Shown here: one piece after another, positions 28,448 to 37,129 of the stretch
Numbering within the stretch: the stretch's first letter is position 1
How the letters are laid out: the number at the start of each line of letters is the position of its first letter
DNA from: Gemmatimonadota bacterium
Lineage (GTDB): Bacteria > Gemmatimonadota > Gemmatimonadetes > Longimicrobiales > Gaopeijiaceae
NCBI GenBank assembly: GCA_028874985.1
Contig: JAPPGI010000148.1
Span: forward strand, 1-43,639
DNA length: 43,639 nt
Reading direction: 5' to 3'
The notes under the pieces: model-generated
What the model saw: only the letters and a program-made list of their open reading frames with translations
What the model was told of the DNA's origin: nothing
Databases searched by the model: none
Position numbers and translations under genes: made by a program

Positions 28448-29374
28448 CTACCAGTCCTTCCTGGGCCTCCGACCCCGTGGCTGGGCGGCCTTCCTGTCGA
28501 CTTCCCCCAGGTCCTCGGCAACCGCCTGCAACAGGCGCTCCGCCTGCTCCGGAGTCATCTGCGGGGACTGCTCGCCCGCCTGTCCCTCCCGCTCCCGTTC
28601 TTCATTCGACTGCGGAGACCCGTCATCGCGTTGGCCCGCCTGAGGCTGCGACCGCTGCTCTTCGTCACCCTGGTCCTCCCCTTCGGAAGCATCACGCTGA
28701 TCCTGCTCCTCCCGCCCGTCCTGCGACTGCTCCCCCTGCTGCTGGTCCTGGTTCTGATCGTCTCCGCCCTGCTGCTGCTGTTCCTGCTGCTGGAGCATCC
28801 GGAGCGCCATCTCCAGGTTGTGCTTCGCGTCCTGGTCCGCCGGGTCCAGCCTGAGCGCCTGCTTGTACGCCTCGAGCGCCGGCCCCGGCTGCTGCTGCCT
28901 CAGCATCGCGTTGCCCAGGTTGTACCACGCGTCCGACCGCCACCCGGGATCGCCGTCTTCCAGCGCTTCCAGGTACGCCTCCATGGCGCGCTGGAACTCC
29001 CGGCTCTGGTAGAGCGCGTTGCCCTCGTTGAAGCGCGCCAGCGCCAGCCCCGGCACCTTCTCGAGCGCTTCCAGGTAGCGGGCATGCGCCTCCTGGAAAC
29101 GTCCTTCCTCGTAGAGCCGGTTCCCATCCTCGATCTCGCGGCGGCCGTCCTGGGCTGCAAGCGGCGCGGCAAGCATGCCGAAGGCCCCGGCGAGCACGAA
29201 CACCAGCCTCCCCGCCCCGCCCCGCGGCACGACCCCACGCCCACGCCGCGGGCCCGTTTCGGCCCGAACACGGCGATCACTCCCGCCGGACGGCGCCTTC
29301 CCACGCCCAACCCGCGCCCCGACCCGGGTGCGCGCGCGGCAGGCACCCCCCCCGGAAACTGCAGAATGCTTCAT
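28448..29374 (-). CDS. batC: BatC-like TPR protein with Gln/acidic low-complexity region
   Basis: A 308-residue protein. A hydrophobic signal-like segment (56-74, APLAAQ) is followed by TPR repeats (about 82-190: DGNRLYEEGRFQEAHARY, ARFNEGNALYQSREFQRA, AWYNLGNAMLRQQQPGPAL). Then come a Gln/Asp/Glu-rich disordered stretch (about 195-268) and a conserved end (MTPEQAERLLQAVAEDLG ... RGRRPRKDW), the usual BatC tail. The ATG at 29374 overlaps the batB stop (ATGA), but it gives an unusually long 55-residue n-region. A GTG at 29230 would give an ordinary signal peptide, so the start is uncertain. In Bat systems BatC is a soluble or exported TPR partner of BatA/BatB/BatE. Confidence 0.8.
   Translation of the reverse strand: MKHSAVSGGGACRARTRVGARVGRGKAPSGGSDRRVRAETGPRRGRGVVPRGGAGRLVFVLAGAFGMLAAPLAAQDGRREIEDGNRLYEEGRFQEAHARYLEALEKVPGLALARFNEGNALYQSREFQRAMEAYLEALEDGDPGWRSDAWYNLGNAMLRQQQPGPALEAYKQALRLDPADQDAKHNLEMALRMLQQQEQQQQGGDDQNQDQQQGEQSQDGREEQDQRDASEGEDQGDEEQRSQPQAGQRDDGSPQSNEEREREGQAGEQSPQMTPEQAERLLQAVAEDLGEVDRKAAQPRGRRPRKDW
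28735..28792. repeat. Imperfect CTG trinucleotide repeat inside batC
   Basis: About 58 bases of broken CTG triplets (CAG, glutamine, on the coding strand) encode the LQQQEQQQQ to QQQ part of the low-complexity region. Such a tract can change length by slippage in multiples of three without shifting the frame. Confidence 0.5.
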
Positions 29375-30396
29375 GCGACCTCCTCCGTCCGGACAGCCGG
29401 ACGTCTCTTCCGCCCTGGAATGATGAACTCCAGAGCCAGAAGGAGCAACGCCACCCCCAGGAAAACCTGGTACTGCTCCTCGTATTGCGTCACCTCCCTT
29501 GACTCCACCTCGCGGCCACCACCCCCGATCCGCTCCACCAGCCGTCCCAGCCCCCCCGCCCCCCGTCCGATGCGGTGATACTCCCCGCCGGTCTGCAGCG
29601 CGATGTCCTGCAGCGCCGTCTCGTTGAGGCGCGTGGTGATCACGTTGCCGGCATCGTCGCGCCGGAACCTGCTCCCCCCGCTCCCCCCCACATCCGGCAG
29701 CGGCACGCCCTCCAGCGAACCCACGCCCACCGTGTGGATCGTCACCCCGGCCTCGCCGGCCGCCACCAGCGCCTCGGCCACGCCCCCTTCGTGATCCTCC
29801 CCGTCCGTCACCACAACCACGATGCGGTTCTCGGGCGGCGTTTCCGCGAGCGCCTCGATGCTCACCGCGATCGCCCTGGCCAGATCGGTGCCCTGTGTCG
29901 ACATCATCTCGGGGTCCATCGCGCTCAGGAAAATCATGGCCGCGCCGTAGTCCCCGGTGAGGGGGCTCTGCACGAAGGCGTCGCCCGCGAAGGCCACCAG
30001 GCCGATACGGTCGCCATCGAGCCGCTGGATGATCCGGCCGACCTCGATCTTCGCGCGTTCGAGCCGGTTGGGCGCGATGTCCTCGGCGTACATGGAGCGG
30101 GAGACATCGAGCGCGACGACCACGTCCTGTCCCTGGCGCCGCACCGTCTCGACGCGGGTGCCGAACTGCGGCCGCGCCAGGGCGAAGGCCAGCAGGGCGA
30201 CCGCCATGAACAGGAGCGAGGCCTTCCAGCGCCGGGCGGCGATGCTGACGGCGGGGCGGAGCCTGCGCACGAGGTGGTGCTCGCCGAACCGGTCGAGGAG
30301 CGCGCGGCGGCGGCGGCTCGCGTACCAGTACAGCCCGAAGAGCAGAGGAACCAGAGCCAGGCTCCAGAGCGCGAGGCCGTCACCGAGGCGGAACAT
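29371..30396 (-). CDS. batB: BatB-like VWA membrane protein
   Basis: Aerotolerance-type von Willebrand factor A protein, 341 residues. There are two N-terminal membrane segments (about 8-25 and 59-76, ending FALARPQFG, a Bat hallmark), a VWA domain with the metal-ion site motif DVSRS (97-101), the MIDAS threonine near QGTDLARAI, VVVVTDGEDHEGG, and a C-terminal membrane helix (YQVFLGVALLLLALEFIIP). It lacks the RFGNRRYVTT-type insert of BatA and sits in the BatB position. Its partner BatA is 60 bases upstream. Its MIDAS suggests metal-dependent binding, with the MoxR ATPase as possible remodeller. Confidence 0.85.
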   Translation of the reverse strand: MFRLGDGLALWSLALVPLLFGLYWYASRRRRALLDRFGEHHLVRRLRPAVSIAARRWKASLLFMAVALLAFALARPQFGTRVETVRRQGQDVVVALDVSRSMYAEDIAPNRLERAKIEVGRIIQRLDGDRIGLVAFAGDAFVQSPLTGDYGAAMIFLSAMDPEMMSTQGTDLARAIAVSIEALAETPPENRIVVVVTDGEDHEGGVAEALVAAGEAGVTIHTVGVGSLEGVPLPDVGGSGGSRFRRDDAGNVITTRLNETALQDIALQTGGEYHRIGRGAGGLGRLVERIGGGGREVESREVTQYEEQYQVFLGVALLLLALEFIIPGRKRRPAVRTEEVA

Positions 30397-30456
30397 CGAC
30401 CGCAGTCCGTGGACAAAGCCGCTCGACCGCCGGGGGGAGCCTGTTCATGGGCCGCA

Positions 30457-31449
30457 TTACGGCAGCGTCCTCAGCCAGGTGCGCCCGAGCACGAGTTCGG
30501 CCAGGAGCAGCACGAGACCGGCCACCAGCGGCAGATGGAACCGTTCACCGTAGTGCGTGAAGTTCTCGACCTGGATCTCGGTGGTCTCGAGCTCGTCGAT
30601 CTCGCGGTATATCGCCTCCAGGCTCTCCCGGTCGGTGGCGCGGTAGTAGCGGCCCCCGGTGGTCTCCGCGACGGCGCGCAGCGTGGGTTCGTCGACGTCG
30701 ACGCGGGTGGTCACGTAGCGGCGGTTGCCGAAGCGGTCGGGCACCGGGACACGGGCCGTGCCGTGCGACCCGGCTCCGATGGTGTACACGCGCACCCCGA
30801 GCGCCTCCGCCGCCTGCGCCGCCGTGACCGGATCGATTTCGCCCCGGTTGTTGCGTCCGTCGGTGAGCAGAACGACCACCTTCGAGGCCGCTTCGCTCGC
30901 CTGCAGCCGCTTCACGGCGGTGGCCAGTCCCATCCCCACCGCCGTCCCATCCTCGATCATGCCCACCTCCAGTTCGCCGATCAGCGAGATGACCACGGAG
31001 TAGTCGAGGGTGAGCGGCGCCTGCGTGAAAGCCTTCCCGGCGAAGATCACCAGCCCGATCCGGTCATTGCGCCGTCCGGCGGCGAATTCGGCCGCCACCG
31101 CCTTCGCGGCCTCGATCCGGTTCGGGGCCAGGTCCTCGGCCAGCATCGAGCTGGAGATGTCCAGCGCCAGCACGATGTCGATGCCCTCGGTGACCACGTT
31201 CTCGCCCGTCACGCCCGTCTGCGGCCGCGCGAACGCCACGACGAGACAGAGCAGCGCCAGCCCGCGGAGCACGGCGGGCACATGTTGCATCCACCGCCCC
31301 TCGCCCCCGCCCGCCCGGACCAGCCCCGCCACATCCGGATGCCTCAGCGATTCCCGGCGCCCGCGGCCTCGAACCGCATACCACCACCCCAGTACCGGAA
31401 CGGCTCCGAGCAGGAGCAGGAGGTGCGGGTCCTCGAAGCGGAAGATCAC
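30457..31449 (-). CDS. batA: BatA-like VWA membrane protein
   Basis: First of the two VWA proteins, 330 residues. N-terminal segments are hydrophobic (8-24 and 60-75, ending VAFARPQTG). The VWA domain (about 88-290) has an intact metal site: DISSS (97-101), the threonine in DGTAVGMGL, and LLTDGRNNRGE. A C-terminal membrane helix (LPLVAGLVLLLAELVLG) completes the BatA layout. The start is GTG at 31449, overlapping the preceding stop by four bases (GTGA), a sign of coupled translation. BatA and BatB are expected to form a membrane complex with the VWA domains on the extracytoplasmic or cytoplasmic face depending on helix count; sequence alone does not settle this. Confidence 0.87.
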   Translation of the reverse strand: MIFRFEDPHLLLLLGAVPVLGWWYAVRGRGRRESLRHPDVAGLVRAGGGEGRWMQHVPAVLRGLALLCLVVAFARPQTGVTGENVVTEGIDIVLALDISSSMLAEDLAPNRIEAAKAVAAEFAAGRRNDRIGLVIFAGKAFTQAPLTLDYSVVISLIGELEVGMIEDGTAVGMGLATAVKRLQASEAASKVVVLLTDGRNNRGEIDPVTAAQAAEALGVRVYTIGAGSHGTARVPVPDRFGNRRYVTTRVDVDEPTLRAVAETTGGRYYRATDRESLEAIYREIDELETTEIQVENFTHYGERFHLPLVAGLVLLLAELVLGRTWLRTLP

Positions 31450-32408
31450 GGGGCGGATCCGCTCGTCGTCCGGACCAGCTCCCGGGCCCTGTCCATGAGC
31501 GCCCGCGACTCGTCCGGCACCGGCCGCAGCTTCGCGAACTTTACCAGGTCGCAGCGCTCCAGGAAGTCCTGGAATCCGCCCGTGAGGTGCCGGCCGAGAG
31601 CCGCCCGCCGCATGCCGTCAACCACCTCGTGCGTGGCGAGCTCGAGCGCGGGCACCTCGAACTGCCCCTCGATGTACCTGCGGATGATCTCCGAGATCCG
31701 CACATGGTATTCCTTGACCTGGCCGCGCTCGAGAAGCGCCGACTTTTCGAGCAGGCGCAGGGCCTCCAGCGCCAGTTCGTGGAAGGGGCGGGGCGGGGCA
31801 CGGGGGACGAGTGGGCCGGACTCGGGTGCCTCCCGGCGCCGGCGGTACAGGTAGTAGGCGACGCCTCCGGCCACCGCGGCGGCGAGCACCGCCCACATGA
31901 GCACGCCCCACCAGCTCCGCGGAATCGACAGCGGACCCTTGATGTCGCGGAGGTCCCCCGATTCGTCGAGTCCGACGGTCTCCACGCCCACGCGAAAGGG
32001 GTCGGTGCGGAGTGTGTCGACGGTGCCGTCTGGAGCGGTCACCGGAACGGCGATCGGGGGAATCTCCGGTTCGCCGAGTTCGAAACTGGTGATCACCAGG
32101 GTCGCCGCGGAGAGGAACCCGCCGCCGTCCGCAACCGCCACCGGAACGGCCCGGTCGGCGCGCAGCACCTCGAAAGGGGCGACGGCGAAGGAGTCGGGCC
32201 ATTCCACCACCCAGCCCGCGGGGTGATTCATCGACAGCCGCACGGTAACCGGGTCACCCACATGGATGACGGCGGTGTCCACCTCCATCGAAATCCGCAC
32301 GTCCTGAGCGGAGGCGGATCGGCTGGCCGCGAGCGGCCCGAACAGTCCCACCGCCAGCGCCGCCACCCAACCGCAGCCCGCGGCCCGACCGTCGTTTATC
32401 ACACTCAC
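31446..32408 (-). CDS. Single-pass membrane protein of the Bat operon, unknown function (DUF4381-like position)
   Basis: A 320-residue protein: signal peptide (about 13-35, SASAQ), an extracytoplasmic beta-rich domain (about 36-150, with TAVIHVGDPVTVRLSM resembling the opening strand of BatD Ig domains), a transmembrane helix (about 166-188), an Arg-rich stop-transfer (YRRRRE) and a cytoplasmic helical domain. It looks like a one-domain mini-BatD, and its place between the DUF58 gene and batA is where DUF4381-type proteins sit in other Bat operons. The start is GTG at 32408, overlapping the DUF58 stop (GTGA). The frame is open far upstream, but that part is an antisense-like Gly/Arg-rich artefact within the DUF58 gene. 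Confidence 0.7.
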   Translation of the reverse strand: MSVINDGRAAGCGWVAALAVGLFGPLAASRSASAQDVRISMEVDTAVIHVGDPVTVRLSMNHPAGWVVEWPDSFAVAPFEVLRADRAVPVAVADGGGFLSAATLVITSFELGEPEIPPIAVPVTAPDGTVDTLRTDPFRVGVETVGLDESGDLRDIKGPLSIPRSWWGVLMWAVLAAAVAGGVAYYLYRRRREAPESGPLVPRAPPRPFHELALEALRLLEKSALLERGQVKEYHVRISEIIRRYIEGQFEVPALELATHEVVDGMRRAALGRHLTGGFQDFLERCDLVKFAKLRPVPDESRALMDRARELVRTTSGSAP

Positions 32409-33283
32409 CGCACCCTCCGCGCCCGCTCCTCGAAGAAGCGCCTCAACGCCCGATCGTACGGCACCCCGGTCGTGACCTCGATCCTGTCGATCCGGCTCCG
32501 GCGAAACACCTCGTCCACCCTCGCCCGCGCCCCCTCGCGAATCTCCCGAAACCGCTCCCGAAACGCCCTCCCCGACGTATTGACCACCACCCGCTCGCCG
32601 CTCTCCGGGTCCTCGAACTCGACGAAACCCATCGGCGGCACGTCCTCCTCCCGCCGGTCCCCCACCCGTACGGCCACCAGGTCGTGCCGCCGGGCCGCCA
32701 CCGACAGCGCCCGCCCGTACCCGGCGGCCATGAAGTCCGACACCAGGAAAACCACCGCCCGCCGCCGCGCCACCCTGGCCAGGTACTCCAGCGCCCCCGC
32801 GATGTCCGTACCCGTCCCCTCGGCCGGGTGGTACAGAAGCTCGCGCAGCACCCGGAGCGCGTGGCGCCGTCCCTTGCGCGGCGGCACGAACTTCTCGATC
32901 CGGTCCGAAAACAGGATCAAGCCCACCTTGTCGTTGTTCTTGATCGCGCTGAACGCGAGGACCCCACACAACTCCGCCGCCAGCTCCGACTTCATCCTTC
33001 CCCGCGTCCCGAACTCCGACGACGCGCTCACGTCCACCACCAGCATCAGCGTCAGCTCGCGCTCCTCCTCGAAGATCTTCACGTGCGGCGAGCCCGTGCG
33101 CGCGGTGACGTTCCAGTCGATCCCGCGGATGTCGTCTCCGTACTGGTATTCCCGCACCTCGGCGAAGCTCATCCCCCGCCCCTTGAAGACGGAGTTGTAC
33201 TCGCCGGAGAAGACCTCGTTCACCAGGCCGCGAGTTGTGATCTCGATCCAGCGGACCTGCTTGAGGATCTCACTGGGAATCAT
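32405..33283 (-). CDS. DUF58 (VWA-like) protein
   Basis: Cytoplasmic VWA-like protein of 292 residues almost always paired with MoxR ATPases. The DUF58 core appears as EVREYQYGDDIRGIDWNVT (about 43-61) and KIFEEERELTLMLVVD. The metal-site motif is DVSASS (84-89). The rest of the domain includes DKVGLILFSDRIEKFVPP and VVFLVSDF. The ATG at 33283 is 19 bases after the MoxR stop. By analogy with other MoxR-DUF58 pairs it is thought to help assemble or metallate a client complex; the client here may be the BatA/BatB machinery encoded downstream. Confidence 0.88.
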   Translation of the reverse strand: MIPSEILKQVRWIEITTRGLVNEVFSGEYNSVFKGRGMSFAEVREYQYGDDIRGIDWNVTARTGSPHVKIFEEERELTLMLVVDVSASSEFGTRGRMKSELAAELCGVLAFSAIKNNDKVGLILFSDRIEKFVPPRKGRRHALRVLRELLYHPAEGTGTDIAGALEYLARVARRRAVVFLVSDFMAAGYGRALSVAARRHDLVAVRVGDRREEDVPPMGFVEFEDPESGERVVVNTSGRAFRERFREIREGARARVDEVFRRSRIDRIEVTTGVPYDRALRRFFEERARRVR

Positions 33284-33302
33284 ATCCCGTCCCCACTTCC
33301 CC

Positions 33303-34292
33303 CTACGGTACCTCGATCGTGTCCAGCACCCGCGTCACCACATCCTCCGTGGTCATCTCCTCCGCCTCGGCCTCGTAGGTGAGGATGACGCGGTGCCGCA
33401 GCACGTCCATCGCCACCGAGCGCACGTCCTCGGGCGTCACGTAGCCCCGGTGGCGCAGGAAGGCGTGGGCGCGCGCGGTCCTGGCCAGACAGATCGTCGC
33501 GCGCGGCGACCCCCCGAAGGAGATGAGCGGCTCGAGCTCCTCCAGACCGCACTCCTTCGGCTCGCGCGTGGCGAAGACCAGGTCGACGATGTAGCGCTCG
33601 ACCTTGCCGTCCATGTAGATCGTCTCGACGGCCTCGCGCGCCGCCAGGATCTCGTCCGGCGTCACCACCGGCTCGGCCTTCGGCTCCGGCCCCGCGCTCA
33701 TCCGCCTCATAATCTCCATCTCCTCGTCGCGGTCCGGATACCCCACCGACAGCTTCAGCATGAACCGGTCCACCTGCGCTTCGGGAAGCGGATAGGTTCC
33801 CTCCTGCTCGATCGGGTTCTGGGTGGCCAGCACCAGGAAGGGCGACGGCAGCGGGAAGGTGTTGTCGCCGATCGTGACCGTGCGTTCCTGCATGGCCTCG
33901 AGAAGCGCCGACTGCACCTTGGCGGGCGACCGGTTGATCTCGTCGGCCAGGATCACGTTCGCGAAGATGGGCCCCTTGCGGGTCTCGAACGCGGTCTTGC
34001 GGGGATCGTAGATGAGCGTGCCGACCAGGTCCGCCGGAAGCAGGTCCGGGGTGAACTGGATGCGTTGGAACGAGGTCCTGATCGCGTCGGCCAGGGTCCG
34101 CACGGTGAGCGTCTTGGCGAGCCCCGGGACCCCTTCCATGAGGACGTGCCCGTCGGAGAGGAGCCCGATCAGGAGCTGCTTGACCATGGCCTTCTGGCCC
34201 ACGATCACGCGGCCCACCTCGTCGAGGAGACGGTCCACGAAGCCGCTGGTCTCGCGGATCCTCGCCTGTATGACTTCGATGTCTCGGTTCAT
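33303..34292 (-). CDS. MoxR-family AAA+ ATPase
   Basis: Chaperone-like AAA+ ATPase, 329 residues, first gene of the Bat operon. Motifs seen: Walker A GVPGLAKT (54-61), the MoxR segment FQRIQFTPDLLPADLVGT, Walker B with sensor context ILADEINRSPAKVQSALLEAMQE split across two helices, LATQNPIEQEGTYPLPEAQ and the arginine-bearing DRFMLK. MoxR proteins act with VWA partners such as the DUF58 and BatA/B products encoded next. The start MNRDIEVIQARIRETSG is typical; upstream codons in the same frame are Arg-rich noise. About 60 bases upstream a TATCAT-like box (34351-34356 on the opposite strand) could be the operon's -10 element, but its -35 partner is poor. Confidence 0.92.
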   Translation of the reverse strand: MNRDIEVIQARIRETSGFVDRLLDEVGRVIVGQKAMVKQLLIGLLSDGHVLMEGVPGLAKTLTVRTLADAIRTSFQRIQFTPDLLPADLVGTLIYDPRKTAFETRKGPIFANVILADEINRSPAKVQSALLEAMQERTVTIGDNTFPLPSPFLVLATQNPIEQEGTYPLPEAQVDRFMLKLSVGYPDRDEEMEIMRRMSAGPEPKAEPVVTPDEILAAREAVETIYMDGKVERYIVDLVFATREPKECGLEELEPLISFGGSPRATICLARTARAHAFLRHRGYVTPEDVRSVAMDVLRHRVILTYEAEAEEMTTEDVVTRVLDTIEVP

Positions 34293-34498
34293 GCCACCAT
34301 GTGTCTGGGGGTTCCTCGAGGCGCATTCTTTCAAGCGCCAGCCAACTCTAATGATAACGAGCCCTGCGAAACGGTTGCCGGTTCCCTCGTGCAGGCGGAG
34401 GCCGGCGGAAATCCCTTTCGCCCGGCCGGCCGTCCGAGGCCGCCGGGGCCGGACCGTCTGTGCGGCGGCGGGACAGTCCCCGGCAGCGAGTCGTACGG

Positions 34499-35650
34499 TC
34501 AGCTCATCCTCGCTTCGATCTCCGCCACTGCACGCAGACCCGACTCGAACGCGCCCTGCATCCATCCCCGGGCTCCGGAGATGTGCTCGCCGGCAAAGTG
34601 GATCGGTCCCTCGGGCCGGGCGAGCTCGTCGCCGAGTTCCACGTCCTGCATCCGCGTGGGCCACGCCCAGGCGGCACGGCTCCACGGGTCCCGTTGCCAC
34701 GAGTGTGACGTGCCGGACACGACGTGGCCGGAGACACCCGGCAGGAACTCCTCCCAGTGTTCGAGCACGCGGGCCACGCGGGCATCGTCATCGAGTTCGT
34801 CGAGTTCGTTCGCGCGGCTGCCGAACACGTACGTGAGCAGGACGCCTTCCGGGTCCGGTGCGTCCCAGGTGGGATGCCAGAGCTCCTCGGGCCAGTCTGT
34901 GATCCCCCAGCCGTTGAGGTCTTCGCCCTCCCAGAACCGTGTCCGGAACCGCACGAACACGCGCGTGGCGCTCTGGTAGTCGAAGCCTCCGTGCATCGCC
35001 TTCGTCTTTGCGGTGGAAAGAGCCGGCGAAAAACGGATGCTGGACAGTAGAGGCAGCGGTACGGTTACCAGGACCGCGTCCGCTTCGTAGGTTTGGCCGT
35101 TGCCACAGCGGATGCCGACCGGGCTCCCGGCGGTGATGTCGGTCACGGGCGAATCGGTCACCACGCGTTCGCCGAGCGCAGCTGCAAAGGCGGCGGGGAG
35201 GCGGTCGCTGCCACCTCGGATCTTCACGAAGTTCGGACGCCCGCGAAGGAAGTCATCGGCCGGAACCAACGTCCGTTCTCCACTTCGGAACCGGAGGTAG
35301 AACCCGGTGGCCGGGTAGAAGCGGTCCAGTTCCAGTCCGAATTGGCGAGCGTACCTGAGCGTCAGGTCATGCTCCGGGGGAATGCGTGCGGCGCCCGCAT
35401 CGACGTAGTGCCCGGAGGCAAACGGGGAGCGGATGCTCAGGACGCGGCCTCCGACGCGGTCGCGTGCCTCCAGCACGGTCACTTCGTATCCGGCCTGAAG
35501 GAGTTCGTAGGCCGCGACCAGACCGGAAATGCCGGCACCGACCACGACAATCCTGGGCGGCTGGTCCACCTGGGTCGAGCAGGAGACGAGGCCGAGGCCC
35601 GCCAGACCGCCAAAGCGGCGAACGAACTCACGTCGATCGATGGATTGCAT
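34499..35650 (-). CDS. FAD-dependent amine oxidase, Tat lipoprotein
   Basis: Flavin monoamine-oxidase-type enzyme, 383 residues from ATG at 35650. The dinucleotide fold is VVVGAGISGLVAAYELLQAG followed by EARDRVGGR. The C-terminal FAD-binding motif is HFAGEHISGARGWMQGAFES near the end. The N-terminus MQSIDRREFVRRFGG has a twin-arginine-like motif, and the hydrophobic core ends in LVSC, a lipobox, so the folded flavoprotein may be exported by Tat and lipid-anchored. A GTG 14 codons upstream keeps the frame but would spoil the signal peptide. The substrate is unknown; amines or amino acids are usual. It stands alone, 206 bases before the MoxR gene. Confidence 0.82.
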   Translation of the reverse strand: MQSIDRREFVRRFGGLAGLGLVSCSTQVDQPPRIVVVGAGISGLVAAYELLQAGYEVTVLEARDRVGGRVLSIRSPFASGHYVDAGAARIPPEHDLTLRYARQFGLELDRFYPATGFYLRFRSGERTLVPADDFLRGRPNFVKIRGGSDRLPAAFAAALGERVVTDSPVTDITAGSPVGIRCGNGQTYEADAVLVTVPLPLLSSIRFSPALSTAKTKAMHGGFDYQSATRVFVRFRTRFWEGEDLNGWGITDWPEELWHPTWDAPDPEGVLLTYVFGSRANELDELDDDARVARVLEHWEEFLPGVSGHVVSGTSHSWQRDPWSRAAWAWPTRMQDVELGDELARPEGPIHFAGEHISGARGWMQGAFESGLRAVAEIEARMS

Positions 35651-35741
35651 ATGGAAGTCCGTGGCCGGCAATCCGTGGATAAACCCTCTCACCTCACGAG
35701 CATCGAATTCGTCTCCTTCAAGCCCACCCGGAGGCCCGGAG

Positions 35742-35759
35742 ATACATCGCTACACTTGC
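35742..35759 (+). promoter_or_regulatory. Promoter-like motif, copy 1
   Basis: ATACATCGCTACACTTGC, 75 bases before the propeller lipoprotein start, matches a second copy at 38553-38570 in 15 of 18 positions. Each copy lies 59-75 bases ahead of an exported-protein gene. It could be a core promoter element; a TTGCAA (35756-35761) with CATACT 18 bases further on is an alternative sigma-70 reading. Confidence 0.35.
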
Positions 35760-35833
35760 AACGCAGGCCGACAACCTGGCATACTGCGGTCCTGTGAACC
35801 AGTTCAGATTCCCCTGAGCCCGGAGGTCCGAGC

Positions 35834-37093
35834 ATGTGTTTTCCCGCCTCGTTCCACGCGACGAGAGACCACGGCCGCGCCGGCCGCAAAGGCGTCCGCC
35901 CATTGGTGGCCTCCGTCCTGGTACTGGCGTTGACCGCCTGCGGTTCCGACACGGAACCCGTCGCGGACAGGGTGGTCGACGACAGCGCGGGAGTGCGGAT
36001 CGTGACCCTCGCCGCCACACCCGACGTGGAAGCCCCCTTCGCCTTCGGGCCGGAACCGCTGTACCGCCACGGCGCTGGCGCGGACGACTACATGTTCTCT
36101 TCCGTCTGGCGCGGCATCCTGCTCGGCGACGGGAGCGCGGCGATCTTCGATGCCAGGAATTCCGAGCTCGTGCTTCTGAACCCCGACGGGACATTCCACT
36201 CGGTCCTCGCTCCCGCGGGCGAGGGCCCCGGCGAAGTGAAGATGGTGACATCGATGTTCGCCGCGGGACGGGACGGCATTCTCGTCGAGGACTTCCTCAA
36301 CGCTCGGTTCACGCTCTTCGTGAACGGCGCCGTCGCCCGCACCGTGAGCACCCGGGGACCGATCAACGATGGTCTGAGGTCTCGCGGAATGGACGCTTCC
36401 GGAGGGATGCTGATGTCCTCGGGGTCGTACAGGCGCGGCTTCCCGGAGGAGTGGCTTCCCGGCCACATGGTCCGCTTCGACCTCGACACGGGCGTCGCCG
36501 ACACCGTGGCCACGTACGACTACGTGCCGTTCCACCCACCGGAGGGCACGCCGGAGAACCCGTTCAAGCACTTCGGGATCGCGGGCGCGGTGGGTGGCGA
36601 ATTCCTGTACGGGCGCACCGACACGCCGGAGCTGGTCTGGCGCCGGCCGGACGGGTCGGTCCGGCAGATCGTCCGCTGGGAGCCCGACCCCGTGTACCCG
36701 GCCGAAGAGCACTGGGACATCTTCGCGGCCGAGCTGCGTGAGACCGCGCCCCGGCACAATCCCCACGCACAGACCGAAGAGGCCATAGAGGAACTGGTCA
36801 CGAGCATGCTGGGAAGGTATGAGCTGGAGCCCGACGTACCCCTGCCTCTCTTCACGACACCGCGCGGGGACGACGAGGGCCGGATCTGGCTCGGCGATTT
36901 CGTCGTGGGCTACGGGGGGACCATCACGTCCTCGTACAGGATCCTCTCCGCGGAAGGGGAGTGGCTGGGGCGTCTGGACGTACCGGATGGGCTGCGCATC
37001 CTCGACATCGCCGGGGGGCGGGTGCTCGGCGTGATGAAGGACGAGATGGAGGTGGAGAGCGCGGTGGTGTTTGAGCTGGCGGAAGCCGGCTGA
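35834..37093 (+). CDS. Six-bladed beta-propeller-type lipoprotein
   Basis: Putative surface or periplasmic lipoprotein, 419 residues. The signal peptide ends in LALTACGS, so Cys36 is probably lipidated. The rest consists of short repeating beta motifs with Gly-Asp turns (GILLGDGSAAIFDARNSELVLL, PDGTFHSVLAPAGEGPGEV), which is the pattern of 6-bladed propeller proteins of the NHL/BF4221 kind, abundant in Gemmatimonadota and Bacteroidota. GGAGG lies nine bases upstream of the ATG. No enzymatic motif is visible; ligand binding is a guess. It is divergent from the amine oxidase, with 183 bases between the two starts. Confidence 0.75.
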   Translation: MCFPASFHATRDHGRAGRKGVRPLVASVLVLALTACGSDTEPVADRVVDDSAGVRIVTLAATPDVEAPFAFGPEPLYRHGAGADDYMFSSVWRGILLGDGSAAIFDARNSELVLLNPDGTFHSVLAPAGEGPGEVKMVTSMFAAGRDGILVEDFLNARFTLFVNGAVARTVSTRGPINDGLRSRGMDASGGMLMSSGSYRRGFPEEWLPGHMVRFDLDTGVADTVATYDYVPFHPPEGTPENPFKHFGIAGAVGGEFLYGRTDTPELVWRRPDGSVRQIVRWEPDPVYPAEEHWDIFAAELRETAPRHNPHAQTEEAIEELVTSMLGRYELEPDVPLPLFTTPRGDDEGRIWLGDFVVGYGGTITSSYRILSAEGEWLGRLDVPDGLRILDIAGGRVLGVMKDEMEVESAVVFELAEAG

Positions 37094-37129
37094 GATCGGC
37101 GCACTTCGGTCCCCCAGGGCCCCCCGAAG

